Shown: piece after piece, positions 1 to 10,855 of the stretch | How positions within the stretch are numbered: the first letter of the stretch is position 1 | Layout of the letters: the number at the start of each line of letters is the position of its first letter | Assembly: GCA_002803225.1 (NCBI GenBank) | Contig: NXFV01001358.1 | Span: 22,279-86,278 of the forward strand | DNA length: 64,000 bases | Direction: 5' to 3' | DNA from: Gamarada debralockiae | Taxonomy: Eukaryota > Ascomycota > Leotiomycetes > Helotiales > Hyphodiscaceae | Notes under the pieces: generated by a model | Seen by the model: only the letters and a program-made list of their open reading frames with translations | The model's database searches: none | Told to the model about the DNA's origin: nothing | Program-made: the position numbers and the translations under genes

Positions 1-117
1 CGGGAGAAGAGACGAAAGGAAAGGGAATACTCACCAATTTACGCTATAATAATAGTGTGGCGAAACGGACGGAGTAAGTTTTTCCCTTAGTGTAAACTAG
101 TTTTCTTAGCATTAGAC

Positions 118-960
118 TTATAGGCTTCCCACATGGCTTAGCCGAAATGGGGTAAAGAATATAATAATAATACAGTGCGGATCTTGCTGCTGTAGCCACT
201 CCAGAGCCTCATTGTCTAGTGTTGTGATGTGTAGAGATCGAGTATTGTTGACTTGAGAAAGCCTTGGATCAGGTGGCACATAGGCTCCTAGCTGCTTAGC
301 ACAGGCTAGGAGGTACGTTTCGAAGCAAGCCTTTTCGGATTCGGAAGACTCCGAACGTTCCCCGTCGCGGAGTGATGGTTGATGGAAGGTATAGGCTGGA
401 TTAAACTGTATCGCCATTTCAACAAAGGCCATGGTGAAAGCAATCCAGTGTTTTGACTTCTTCACATCGATTACTCCAGGAGGTCTCCGAAATTCGATAC
501 TCCCGACGCTAGCTTCTAAGCAGCGCCTGAAGTTCCAAGCCCTATTTTTGTCCGGGCAGATGAAATTGACAATATTGTCTCGGCTTCGGTTTTCGATATA
601 GTCACAAACGTTTTGGAATCCCAGTTACTGCAGGTAGACGCTGGCTGGGACTGAGTTGTTGACGTTAGACTTACACGGACTGAGGACCTGGTCTTGTCAA
701 GAAGGGGTCCACAGCGTGCAGTCCTAGGCTCCCAGAACACAACCGCCTTAGCCATTTGGCAAAGCTGAGCGAGAGAATAAGACTCAGTGGCCGATGAGAT
801 GTGGATGTGGAAGCCACAGGAGAAATCGCGCCGGGTTTCGAAGCTAGGAGTGAGAACAGACCAAAATTTGTCAATTATCTAAGCCCACATTAAATCAGCA
901 ATGATGTTCAGAGGAACAAACTTGATGGAATAGAACCCATCGGTAATACGCTTCTTAGAA
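118..960 (-). pseudogene. Amidoligase-like protein, decayed
   Basis: Reading the minus strand, conserved blocks appear in order: CGFHIHISSA (near 800), KAVVFWEP (near 735), SNVNNS (near 660), FICPDKNRAWNFR (near 570) and FRRPPGV near 490, followed by an intact tail to a stop at 118. This order matches fungal putative amidoligases (ATP-grasp-related ligases, PF12224 type), where a His-x-His block precedes the FRxPPG block. The blocks lie in different frames: there is a shift near 670, a stop in the LQ-stop-L stretch near 630, and a stop before IIDKFW near 878. The 5' end could not be found. An intron could explain one break but not all of them, so I call it a pseudogene. The family call is from recalled motif similarity. 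Confidence 0.6.
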
Positions 961-1146
961 AGCGATCCATCCAAAACCGCGTTCTACCTCGAAGTCTCCG
1001 GTCGTCCTCAATTGTTTGGATCAAACACATCGCAAGGAAGGCCAGATATTGTGAGAAGGTCAGCAATTGGCCAACAGAGGGCAGACTTACGCTGCTACAA
1101 GATTACATGGCGTCCAGAAGTCCGCATTGTACTATGACCCATCGTT

Positions 1147-2290
1147 ATGCATCGTACGCAAGGAATCGAGTCGGACATTGTGAGTGCGTTGGCGGGGCTG
1201 GAACTTCAGGTTATATATCCGACGGAAGACGTACATCGGGCCGCCTTTACGAGATTCGAGAATTCGGTTGCAAATATGCCAGAGGTGTTCCAGACTTTGA
1301 ACGAGTGTATGACTTACTGGCTCGTGATTCAACGGCGGAATTATCACTTCAACATCGTTGCCCGCGAGGCTCTCTCCGATGCAGCAATCTCCGCACGAAA
1401 ACAAAACTCATCGCATAACCAAACCCGATCGGCAGCCCCGCAAGAGGTGGATGTATCTATGATAGCGCATTCCCGGAACCCGTGGAAGACTTTGAATCAA
1501 GATTCAAGGATGCATTGAGGAAACAGATGGAAAGTTATAGAGATAATATTCGCCGCTGGTCTCAGGCTTCTGCGTTGATCTTTGAGGAAGTCGAGGCATT
1601 CGGAGGAAGGGAGTAAAAGCCTATCAAGGCCTTACCAACATCCACTCAAATCTCAGCCACATCGAGGGAGCAGCTACATTAATGGTCAAAAACACAGAAT
1701 ACGATGCCTTTCTCCCCGAATTTACGACCATTGTCGAGCTGCCGGAGGAAATCTAACCGTATTTGACTCAGCATTCGAATTCGGTATTTCGGTTCTTTCT
1801 GGGAATGGTAAATCCTCTTTCTGCTGTCGGGGTTTGCTGCCGAAATTCCCACGTTCGTAGCAGGCGATTAAACTATTACTGCGGGGTCGGAATTTGGGAT
1901 GCATTATGACTAGATGAGTTGATGGATTTGGGGCATGGAGGAGGAGGGGATGGATGAAAAATAGATATATACCTGAAAATAAAAGAGCAGTCACAAGGCT
2001 TCTGAGGTGGATTTGAGTAGTAAGGTTGCGCTGCTAGGACGCAAGAGACCGAGCGAAAGGGGCAGAATTTTATTCGGAAAGAAGTTGTGGAGTGGGATCA
2101 TCAGATTGACAATCAAGTTGAGACGATGAAACTTGAGGAGCACGCGAGGTATTCGGCGAGATCTAGGAGGGCGACAGATGGAAATAGCTGTGACTTGCCG
2201 CTTGGCAAGTTTAGGAGTGATGTGGGAGCTTATGAAGATTGGTAACAAGGCTTCTGGGGTAACCGAGAGACGAAGAAAGGAATCCTATCT
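1147..2290 (+). pseudogene. Zn2Cys6 regulator, C-terminal relic
   Basis: Pieces of the C-terminal half of a fungal Zn2Cys6 regulator (DUF3468-like region) occur in order but in alternating frames. A VFQTLNEC piece (1290) comes first, then DALRKQMESYRDNIRRWSQA (from about 1510), LSHIEGAATLMV and DAFLPEFTTIVEL (1655-1750), a CRNSHVRRR block near 1840 and VGIWDAL near 1890. In intact relatives the last blocks read roughly as CRDPxIRRRAI and GVWD. Several frameshifts and stops separate them. No zinc cluster is visible upstream, so the 5' half is missing or beyond recognition. It sits between two other dead genes, which suggests loss of a whole functional block. Confidence 0.65.
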
Positions 2291-2412
2291 TCAAATCTTC
2301 ATGTTTCGTAGGGCTAGACTAAGAAGTTACTCCCACCCTTTCAGCGGCAGATGCAATTAATCCAACGGAGTGATATTCATTTCATACTTTGGACATCCCA
2401 GAATCTTTAACT

Positions 2413-3558
2413 ATGCTTGAAAAAATCAATCCCTTTTCCGGGCCCTCTACCGTCAGCGAGATCACTGACCTACGCATCTACCCCATAAAATCATGCCGGG
2501 GCATCTTGATCAAGGAATCCTTCCTCACAAAATGAGGTCTCGATCTTGATATAGGATCGACGTTTGTGGCTGGGACTTCGAAGTAAGAAAGGAACATTCC
2601 ACCTCTCTTCTCCCCTGCAGTAGATGGAACGTGAGTTAACCTGGACATTTCGCAGATTTAACAACCATCCGCGATATTTCCCTGTTGATACTCATCGATC
2701 CACATCCGCATCCACCTCCGAAATCTCCTCTTCCGCGCGATCACCAAATGGAACCGAAGATGCCGAAAATCTTGTCATTTCCGTCATTTCCATACGGAAT
2801 ATAGATAAAAAAGTCACGGTCCCTGTACGACCAGCTTAAGAATGGCTCAAAGAAAACACCGACCTTCTGGGAATACGATACAGACGACTACGTCTACCGT
2901 GACGCCATCAAAGATAACCTCACGGGATTCCTCAAGGAACCAGTGTAACCGGAGATAAAGGCCCGGCACCAAGGACGTTGTGGGGAAATGGAGCACCGGG
3001 TGTGTTGGGAAGGGAAGAGAGCACGAATTTCCCTGATGTGCTGCCTTTGAAGATTTCAAATGAGGCCAGTAGTGGAGAATTGAATAGCTGATTGAGGCAA
3101 AAGAGGCATGGTGAGATCAAGATTGAGAGGTTCTGGCCGAATATTATTGTTCGTGGAGCCACGACTCTCTCCCGTCTAGAAGATGACAAGGGGCTGCGGG
3201 ATTACATTGAAGATTCGTGGAAGATTCGTGGAGGATTGTGTGGATATTGAATAGTACCAGCGAGCAGAAGACCGGAATAACGGGACTACTGGGAGGTGGT
3301 GAGAAAGGGTTGGAGATCGATGTCCAAGCAAGATGTGTGTGGTGCCAGGTCCCGGATGTGGATCTAGATACGGCAGAGAGGGATAAGAAGGAGCCTAGGG
3401 ATACGCTAGTAAGTCATCGCAGGGTTGATGGGGGTATCAAGTGGAAGCTTTGCTTTGGTATGTTGAGTGTGCCGAGAAATAAAGGCCTGATTGTCACAGA
3501 CATCAAGTTCGAGGTTCTGGAGACGACAGAGAGTCATCCGTATATCCAAAGGTTCTGA
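2413..3558 (+). pseudogene. MOSC-domain protein, decayed
   Basis: An ATG at 2413 opens an N-terminal MOSC beta-barrel segment with ITDLRIYPIKSCRG. A TGA then interrupts it after FLTK. Later pieces follow in mixed frames: RFNNHPRYFPVD (2650), a GNGAPG...EESTNFPDVLPL block (2985-3050), IERFWPNIIVRG (3125), and a clean C-terminal stretch with CVWCQVPDVDLDTAERDK and FGMLSVPRNKGLI ending at 3558. Intact members bind molybdenum cofactor or move sulfur and oxo groups (mARC-like fold). At least four stops or shifts lie between the blocks, too many for introns. The 3' third is still open, which suggests fairly recent decay. Confidence 0.75.
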
Positions 3559-3559
3559 G

Positions 3560-5123
3560 GGCGTGAGAAATAGACAAATGTTGAAGAAACTTTACGTATG
3601 GAAATATGGAACATCTGCTGAAGATTCCGGCATTCTTCCTGAAGAGTGCAACTGGTGTGTGTCGACGCCGAAGAATCAACGCGACCTACTCATCCGTAGC
3701 AAAACAAAAGCTTTCGCCAAAGAATTTATTACATGACACTTGATATAGAAAAAGAGAATGCACGATTGTCGGTTTGTGCGGAGGCTTCCTCGCTGTTGGT
3801 GAGGAGGACACGACGACCTATTGGAAAAGGCTTTGCTTTCGGGTTCGTCGCGATTTCGTGCCACGATAGTTGGGTTTAGAATGCGCTGCTAATATTCGTC
3901 GAAAGTGCATGTGAGGTGCAAAATTGTGGCCTTAAACGTGAGGCTTGATACTCAACACACGAACTTCATTCTAGATTCACACTCTCGAGTGCACTTGGCT
4001 TCCTCGCGACATGTACCTTTGTTCCATCCCCCTTCGTTGGTATCACAGCTTCGCCGTCCTGAAATTTGATTTATTCAGACTTTGTATGAGGCTATTTACA
4101 GCTACTGCCAATTGGCGCTGCTGCATTGTATGCCTACTAAGCAGCCAATGGGTTGCCAACATGCCCACAACGATGAGCATAGTGGAAATTCCACCTTCCC
4201 TTTCGCGACCCCATTCGCTCCATCTACCGTCGATCCGATCCAACTGTGCAATGCAGAGTCCTATACCCCCTCATTTGAATGGATTGTTCACGCGCTCGCA
4301 TTCTCGTCTTGCTGCACTCCCTCTGATACCCCACCTTCCCTTTCTTGACTCCATTCACCCATGACCTTCCATGCCTGCCTACTCAAATGGCGACCTCCGA
4401 CATTTAGAGGCTAGTGAATAACCCATCGCCAATCTGATCCTCTTATCGCATCATCGATATTGCTGGAATACTCTCTACAGGGGTAAATAGTCGTTATCCG
4501 CCACATATGATTTACCCAATTAAATACCAAGAAGCGATATCCTGACCAGTTGATTGGTTAGTCCACTCCTGATTTTCCACTTTATTTGGGCTCGCTTGAT
4601 AATTATTACCCGCTGTAGGTAGTACCCAATGTGACTATCCCCAGATAGGAAGGTCGAAACGCAATGTACGAAATCCAGGGACAGCGGCGCCTATCTCCAA
4701 TCCAACCAGCTGCCCCTCAGGGCGGAAATTCCGGTGATCGCAGGAATTTAAGCTTAAGCTCCACTGTACGCACCCTCTCAAGCTTTGAACCATCCTACAA
4801 CCAAGGCAGATTTGAGGCCTGTTCCCCGGTTTTTGTCGGCACTTCCTTTCTCTTATCTCAACGCCATACCAATCCCAGTTTACCCCTTCTTGGCATGCAT
4901 CTGAAGGCTTCTTTGCTATGTAATAGAAGCTTCTCATTGTTCGAAAGACCTTCTCAATTCAGTTCTTCGTCCGTTGTATTGACTTTCCCATCCTGAGAGA
5001 TCTGCATCCATTACATGAGAGATTAAGTGATCTCGACAAGGGGACGACTATAAAGACGTCGATGGATCCACGATTGACCATTGACCTCCAGTTGAAGTCC
5101 CAAGTCAAGCTGCTTTCCTCGCA
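3560..5123. other. Stretch without a recognisable gene
   Basis: No open frame here shows a family motif or plausible exon structure. There are CT-rich stretches between 4190 and 4360 in which a ccaccttccctttc motif occurs twice. The last 120 bases presumably hold the promoter and leader of the carboxypeptidase gene. Confidence 0.6.
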
Positions 5124-6840
5124 ATGCGCTTTGAAGTTTCCCAATTCCTCGTTGGCCTGTTGTTGCCAGGCCTCTCGCTGGCCTTGCCCTCATCAACCTT
5201 TGAGGCCAGAGCAGACTTACCATCCCATCTTAGAGGCAAGCGCTCTTTCGTGGAGCGTAATGGAGTCAAACGTACGATCTTCGAGCATGAGGCGACTGGT
5301 GCAACGATTGACTTCGTAACCAACTCTGGCATTTGTGAGACGACTCCAGGAGTCAATCAGTACTCTGGGTATCTGTCGGTTGGCAGTGAGTGCCATTTCC
5401 GATCTCCATGAGGCATTGTAACTCACAATGTTCAAGGCAATGAAAATATGTGGTTCTGGTTTTTCGAGGCACGAAATAACCCCACCACTGCTCCTCTGGC
5501 AACGTGGTTCAATGGTGGACCGGGATGCTCTTCCATGATTGGATTATTTCAGGTACGCTGAATACCTTTGAAACAAGTCCCATTTTCTAATTTTAATAGG
5601 AAAATGGCCCATGCCACTTCGTCAATGGTGCATCGACGCCATCTCTGAATCCATACAGCTTCAATGAGTACGCAAACATGCTGTACGTCGACCAACCCAT
5701 TGGGACCGGGTTCTCTTACGGAACCGACCCTGTCACATCCACTGTAACTGCTGCTCCATATGTGTGGAAATTGCTGCAAGCATTCTACGCGCAGTTTCCT
5801 CAATACGAGAACCGTAACTTCGGCATCTTCACGGAGTCTTATGGAGGTCACTATGGACCTGGTAAGTTCACAATTCAGGGACAAAGACTTTTTCTGACAG
5901 GTTTAGAATTTGCCTCCTACTTCGAGTCCCAAAACGCGGCCATTGCAGAAGGCACCGTCACCGGACAGAATGTCTCCCTGGTCGCCCTCGGCATCAACAA
6001 CGGCTGGTACGACCCGATCATCCAACAGAAAGCCTATGTCGATTTCAGCTACAACAACACGTATAAGGCACTCATCAGCTCATCCGAACACACATCTTAC
6101 CTCAACACTTACACCAGCAACTGCTTGCCACTGTTGCAAAAGTGCTCAGCTACGACGGGCTCCAATTCTGCTTGCGAGACTGCTGACAACACCTGCTACA
6201 ATGATATTGAAGGACCTCTTTCGCAAGTGGCCGACTTCGACGTCTATGATATTCGCGAGCCAAGCAATGATCCATACCCACCGAATACCTATGTCAGCTA
6301 TCTGCAAAGTTCAGCTGTGATGAGCGCTATTGGTGCTCAGAGCACTTATGCTGAATGTCCTGATGCTCCATATGAGAAGTTTGCTAACACTGGAGACGGT
6401 AATTCCCACCGCTCCCACTTCTTGTCTCAATGCTGATTTTGGAACTGCAGATGCTCGCTCCTTCCTTGCAACTCTTTCAAGTGTAGTTCAGTCCGGCATC
6501 ACAACGCTCATCTGGGCTGGCGACGCAGATTGGATTTGCAACTGGTTCGGAGGCCTAGCATCCGCCAACGCAATCACGTACTCTGGAAGCACTGCCTTTA
6601 ACGCCAAAGCTGTGGCGAGTTACACAGTCAACGGCGCTGCCGCTGGCACTTTTAAAAGTGTAGGAAACCTTAGTTGGCTGAGAGTCTTCGGTGCAGGACA
6701 TGAGGTGCCTTATTATCGTGAGTGCTTTTGCCATCGAAACTGCAGCTGTGGAATATTTACTGACGCCTCACATAGAACCGGCTGTGGCGCTGCAGGCGTT
6801 CACCCAGACCATGCAGCAGAAAGCAATTACGTCCACTTAA
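5124..6840 (+). CDS. Secreted serine carboxypeptidase (S10)
   Basis: Six exons fit frame and splice consensus: 5124-5385, 5437-5552, 5600-5861, 5907-6398, 6451-6717 and 6776-6840, giving 487 residues. Residues 1-20 form a signal peptide with a [11 protein letters not shown] core, so the enzyme is secreted or vacuolar. The substrate-binding motif [10 protein letters not shown] is in exon 2. The alpha/beta-hydrolase triad is complete: Ser206 in TESYGG, Asp402 in WAGDADW and His461 in GAGHEVPYY. Several Asn-x-Ser/Thr sites suggest glycosylation. The family removes C-terminal residues from peptides at acid pH, so a nutritional role is likely. Intron 3 is 45 nt, a multiple of three and without a stop, so its retention would not break the frame. 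Confidence 0.93.
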
Positions 6841-7533
6841 GGACAAATGTCGGGTATCAACTGTCGAGTTTCTAAGACGGAGACTCTGTGGCTTGGTTTG
6901 CCTGACTAATTTTGGTACAGCTTTGGATTTTCTGGTATAAGGAGGAAAATTTTAGTTCAATGAAATCTATCTCTAACTAGACTATAAATGCTCATATCAG
7001 ATGGATTAGTGCCTTAGGCTACTGCGCTAGGGGCCCATAACTTATTCCCCCTTTCATATAGCTCTTCCTCACTCGCTCGCTCTCTTTCAGAGCTAAATCA
7101 AGTCTTTAACCATCTCCCGCATCCGACAGCTCATCACACTCGTATGATACCAAAACACCAGCTAGTCACATCGATATCAGCAGCTCGTCTTTCTAAGATA
7201 GGCAGCATGTTTTTAATACCATCAAAACTTACCAGCTTTGAGGCTCTGAGCCAAAGATTCATAGGTTTATGTGAGCAATGGTGGCAGCCGCTCGTATGGA
7301 TAGAAATGCATGCCTGGGGAATTAAGGTTAGGCCCAAACGCCTTAGCACCTGGATGGATCTCCAACGTGATGAAACGTTACCAACTTTGCGGAAGGAAGG
7401 GTCCAGTTTAATTGAAAATAAAGACTTTATATTCTGAGTCAGGCACCCCGTTCCCTTGATTTCTACTGAGGTGCTGCTTTGACCTAACGAATCTTGACCG
7501 AGATTGTCACCATATTTCTATCCACATCTTAAT
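6841..7533. other. Intergenic, no gene seen
   Basis: This stretch holds the 3' flank of the carboxypeptidase gene and the 5' flank of the kinase-like gene. One plus-strand ORF at 7144-7437 has no recognisable motif and I do not annotate it. Confidence 0.5.
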
Positions 7534-8587
7534 ATGGGATCGTTATTATCCAAGAATTCGGAAGCTCAGAAGAGTATTAAAAAGCGTAAACCGCAAGCAA
7601 ATCCCGCAGTTAACGGAGCAACCGTTCAGAATGAGTTTTTTGGACAGCCCTATAGAGATGTAAGTGGAATTGTATTGACAAAAATTCTTTTTTTTGAGTA
7701 TACTAATAAAATTTGCGTAGCCTAAAGCAAGAGATGATCGTCTTTCATTTCCGTTGGATAAACTAGATCTCTCCTCGATATCCGACCAACAGCTTGCACG
7801 TTTGTTCTCCACCGCACCAAAACTTCATCAGTGTGGCGGCATCAGCGTCGTACGGCTCTCCAAATCCCTTGCCGTTAAGGGTGGACGAGGCGTTCTTCCG
7901 AGCGAGTCGCAGAATATGGACTTCGCTATAGAATCGTTGCATCTGCCAGTCCCTAAAGCCCACCGCACTTTCACGGCCGATATCCCTGGATTCGGGGGTG
8001 GGCAGCCCGTGAATGGTCACTTTATCGTCATGGACTACGTACCGGGACCGACGGTTGACGAATGTTGGAGCTCTCTAGATTTGAGCCAGCGGCAATCGGT
8101 GGCTAGTCAGGTTGCCGCCATGATCGAGACGATGCAGTCGACCACCCTAAAACTACCGCCAGGACCTATTGGAGGGATGGGAGGTCAGAAATTCGAGGGT
8201 CCTTGGTTTACAGACTACGGCGCCGGCCCTTTCGCGACGTTGCAGGACCTAGAGGACTGGTGCAACCATAAGATCGACGTCTGTATCCGATTTAAACAAC
8301 TAGAACAGAGTGCACCAAGGTTTAGATTCCAGAGGCTAGTGCTCACACATCAAGATATCGCGCCACGTAATCTCGTCCTCGACGCTCAAGGGAAGGTGTG
8401 GATGATTGACTGGGGCGTGGCGGGAGTATATCCTCCTGGATTTGAGCAGGCCGTCTTCCAAGCAAGGTCGGGACGTTATAGGGAGTTTGCAGAGATGGTG
8501 CTCGCGAGGTTATCGGATCGGCATGAACGTGTAATAGAACAATTCGCTAATATTGGATATGGCCTTTCGCTTGCCGCACTTCATTAA
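7534..8587 (+). CDS. APH/choline-kinase-like phosphotransferase
   Basis: Two exons, 7534-7659 and 7721-8587 (330 residues). The intron has donor GTAAGT, branch TACTAAT and acceptor CGTAG. Exon 2 on its own has no in-frame ATG near its 5' end, which supports the upstream exon. The C-lobe carries the APH-type catalytic loop HQDIAPRN (252-259) and the metal-binding DWG (272-274); a motif near residue 140 reads VMDYVPGPT, a typical hinge. These proteins phosphorylate small molecules (aminoglycosides, choline, sugars), and fungal ones are mostly uncharacterised. The N-terminus MGSLLSK is followed by a basic stretch, which predicts N-myristoylation and membrane attachment. No N-lobe Gly-rich loop is obvious. 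The substrate is unknown. Confidence 0.82.
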
Positions 8588-8699
8588 TACATACTTTAAA
8601 TTCTGTCTGAGCAAGTATAGCAGCTCCTGGGGCAGCCATAAGTCAATCTCAATTCATAAAGTCATAGTAGCAGAAATAAATGCCAATCGATAGCCGTGA

Positions 8700-8880
8700 A
8701 GCCTGTGACAGCGCTAGTGCGGCATGCTGCGGATATATCGGCATTAGGGGTCATCCTTCTATATACTAATAGTACTAGAGATAGTCCTTCTCTTTATTAT
8801 AAAGCTCTTAAAAATAAATTAGACTTAATTTATTTAAATAGTAATTTGCTAATCTCTTCCTTTTTACAATGGACTTACGT
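8700..8880. repeat. AT-rich transposon-like relic
   Basis: This stretch of about 180 bases is far richer in A/T than its flanks, with many TA steps (8750-8870), as in RIP-degraded repeats. No coding motif or terminal repeat could be identified. It lies between the kinase-like gene and the Zn2Cys6 gene, so it may separate their promoters. Confidence 0.4.
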
Positions 8881-9147
8881 AAAGTTTCAGCCTTATCACA
8901 AATCAGGACTAGTGCAATCGCGCAGCTGCACAACTCCTGCGCCGCTTTCGCTTAATCAAGCTTGCATAAACCCAGCACCTCGCGTTGCTTCAGTTCAGGA
9001 AATATGAAACTGCTAGCTCCCGAATTGTATAGGCTATAATTGTGATACAAGAATATCCTTTTTCTCCTCCGGTAGTCTTCTTGAATGAATTCCCACCACA
9101 ACTTTCGTAACCTCTAATTCTCTTCGAATCCATAATACCGAGGGGCC

Positions 9148-10818
9148 ATGTTGGCTCGCGAAAATCTGTTTGCTGCAGGGCCATGCTGGACATGTCGCCG
9201 AAAACGTATCACGTGCGACACCCGCCTCCCAACCTGTTTCAAGTGCAGGAAATCTGGTCGTGAGTGCCTGGGATACAGCACAAACAAACCAGTTGTTTGG
9301 GCGGGACTGGCAAGCCGTGGGAAGCTAGCCGGCAGGACTTTCGAGAAGATCAAGGAGAACGCGAGCACCGCCCTGAGACGGACCAGAGACATCCAGGTCA
9401 TGAGTTCGTCATTCACTGATCCAATTGTCTTAAGAACCCCAACGGATCCCGCCTTCCAGGACCTGGACTTTCTTGCAAGAAAATATCTCGATTACTGTAG
9501 GTCATCCAAGTCCACCGTTTCCCCCTGGATGTCAACTCGCGCGGAGTACTAACAATCAACTGTTAGTCTTGCAGCGGTGCTGCAGCGAATGCACCCTTTA
9601 TGGAGACGACTTCGCAAATCCCTTCAAGCAGGTTCTGGTGTTATTACCGCAGAGCACTGTGATTTGCGATGTGCTTATTGCTATCTCCGCCTATCATCAG
9701 GCCCATGTAACCGTTCCCCCCACTCCATTGGCGCACAGATTGCACGCGGATGAGAGAAGCAATGAGCATCGCCTCATTTGCGCCAGCTCGATTGCAATCC
9801 CGGAGCCGCCGTTGAATTCTACCCAATATGTCGATGCCCTGTTTCACGCATCCAGGGCAATCCAGGGTCTCAGACGCGCTGTGGCCAGCTCTGATTGTTC
9901 CGACGCGGTAACCGCGTCAGTATTACTCTTCACGTGGCTCGACATGTTAGATACGGGATGTTCATCGTGGCAATATCACCTCGATGGCATGAGAGACCTG
10001 ATCTACGCACGAAAAACCTTGATGGCAGCATCCGGCAGTGATGTTCCTTCTCCCTTATCATCCTTCCAAGAATACTTCGAGGATTTGTACGCAGTGTAAG
10101 CCAGTACCTCGTCCCCAAATCTTTGTTACCGTAACACCTGTTCTGACATGTTTTGAGGCTGTCTATTTTCGGCTCAACATTGACCAAAGCGAAAAGGAAT
10201 CCCCAGGCCATCCTCCCACAACCCGTGCTGGATATTGCTTTGAGACGAGTCGAGGTGTGGAGCTGGACCGGGTGTCCGGCAGAACTCCTCCGTATTCTCC
10301 ATGCACTGAATACCCTTTCTTCTCAGCCAACACCTCCGTCACAGGCGGACGCGCGGGCTGTCTTCACCCGGCTCGAACAATTCTCCTGTCTGGGTTGGGC
10401 AACTGAATTTCCCGAAAGGGCCCATCCCGTGCAACGATACCACTTAGCCTGCGCGCACAAGGGCGCCATCGGCATGTACGGCCGCCGTGTCATAGGACAA
10501 TATGACGATGCACAGCAAGTGTCTGACGACATGGTAGACCTCACCCTCCGTCACCTAGAACAAATCACCCCCGGCGACTCTCACTTCAAAGGCGTTCTTT
10601 GGCCAACTTTCATCGTCGGGGCAGAAGCACGTCGCACAGAACAACGTCTTACTGTAGTGAGGATCCTAGAGCATCTGTACAACATGATACATATGCGGAA
10701 TATCAAGCAAGGCTTACGAGCATTGGAGAGAATATGGGCGCGCTCGCCGTCTACAGACACCAGAAGATCATGGATTGACGAGATGTACGAAATGGACGAG
10801 AAGCTACTACTTCTATAA
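9148..10818 (+). CDS. Zn2Cys6 transcription factor
   Basis: Three exons: 9148-9496, 9567-10095 and 10158-10818 (512 residues). Intron 1 has donor GTAGGT, an exact TACTAAC branch and acceptor TTAG; intron 2 has donor GTAAGC. The binuclear zinc cluster is at the extreme N-terminus, with Cys at 13, 16, 23, 30, 33 and 40 (spacing 2-6-6-2-6) and the basic run RRKR between them. The rest is an alpha-helical fungal regulator domain with the LLFTWLDMLDTGCSSWQYHL segment common in this class. It acts in the nucleus as a DNA-binding regulator. It converges with an MFS exporter gene whose stop is only 38 bases away, so a regulator-exporter pair is likely. The target genes cannot be read from the sequence. 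Confidence 0.9.
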
Positions 10819-10855
10819 GGCCCTCATGGCTGTCTCTCTACCGAATTGACCGTTA

